51,228 bases of DNA from an uncultured Bacteroidales bacterium (GTDB lineage Bacteria; Bacteroidota; Bacteroidia; Bacteroidales; UBA932), in contig CALVDP010000013.1 in the NCBI GenBank assembly GCA_944326315.1, positions 1 to 51,228 on the forward strand, given 5' to 3'. The position numbers and the translations under genes are program-made. The stretch's first letter is position 1. Each line of letters opens with the position of its first letter. The notes beneath the pieces are model-generated. The model saw nothing but the letters and a program-made list of their open reading frames with translations. It did not search any database and was not told the DNA's origin. Positions 51,216 to 51,228 of the stretch are shown one piece after another.

Positions 51216-51228
51216 CATTCAGGCCGCT

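Overview
This window reads as a chromosome segment from a member of the Bacteroidota, most likely order Bacteroidales; I cannot name the genus. The grounds are a SusC/SusD outer-membrane pair with IPT-domain glycan-binding lipoproteins, promoters with the Bacteroidota -7 element (TAnnTTTG), lipoproteins with acidic residues just after the lipid cysteine, and a base composition that looks near half G+C. About 35 genes are supported, plus one tRNA.

Left part (1-9515): mostly housekeeping genes. In order they are a short surface-repeat-like protein, an RluA pseudouridine synthase, a CYTH protein, nadD and gmk (minus strand), class II fructose-bisphosphate aldolase and bioB (plus strand), a second RluA synthase, a cation diffusion facilitator, and a GNAT-like protein.

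Centre (9527-36553): a complete beta-mannan (galactoglucomannan) utilisation locus. A cytoplasmic epimerase is transcribed away from an AraC-type regulator. Then follow, all on the plus strand, GH5-CE7, SusC, SusD, two surface glycan-binding lipoproteins, GH26 with an Ig-like domain, GH3, a second GH26, GH130, a GPH-type sugar transporter, a GH5-GH36 fusion and a GH2. The proposed flow is: surface binding and cutting with deacetylation, SusCD import, periplasmic trimming and removal of galactose, transport of mannobiose inward, epimerisation to mannosyl-glucose, and phosphorolysis by GH130.

Right part (36834-51228): an exopolyphosphatase/polyphosphate kinase pair, glmS, a three-gene plus-strand cluster (TonB-dependent receptor, beta-helix lipoprotein, purple-acid-phosphatase-like lipoprotein) that may serve phosphate scavenging, a nitrilase-family amidase, a CPBP protease, gpsA, menA and tRNA-Gly(CCC).

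The most novel item is not a protein. A 196-230 bp non-coding element with imperfect terminal inverted repeats, a string of short-loop hairpins and 7-8 bp AT-rich target duplications occurs at three loci (four copies). One copy has landed in the last codons of the GH2 gene and supplies its stop codon. No transposase lies in the window, so it looks like a non-autonomous (MITE-like) element. Several intergenic palindromes and 20-22 bp tandem duplications are also recorded.
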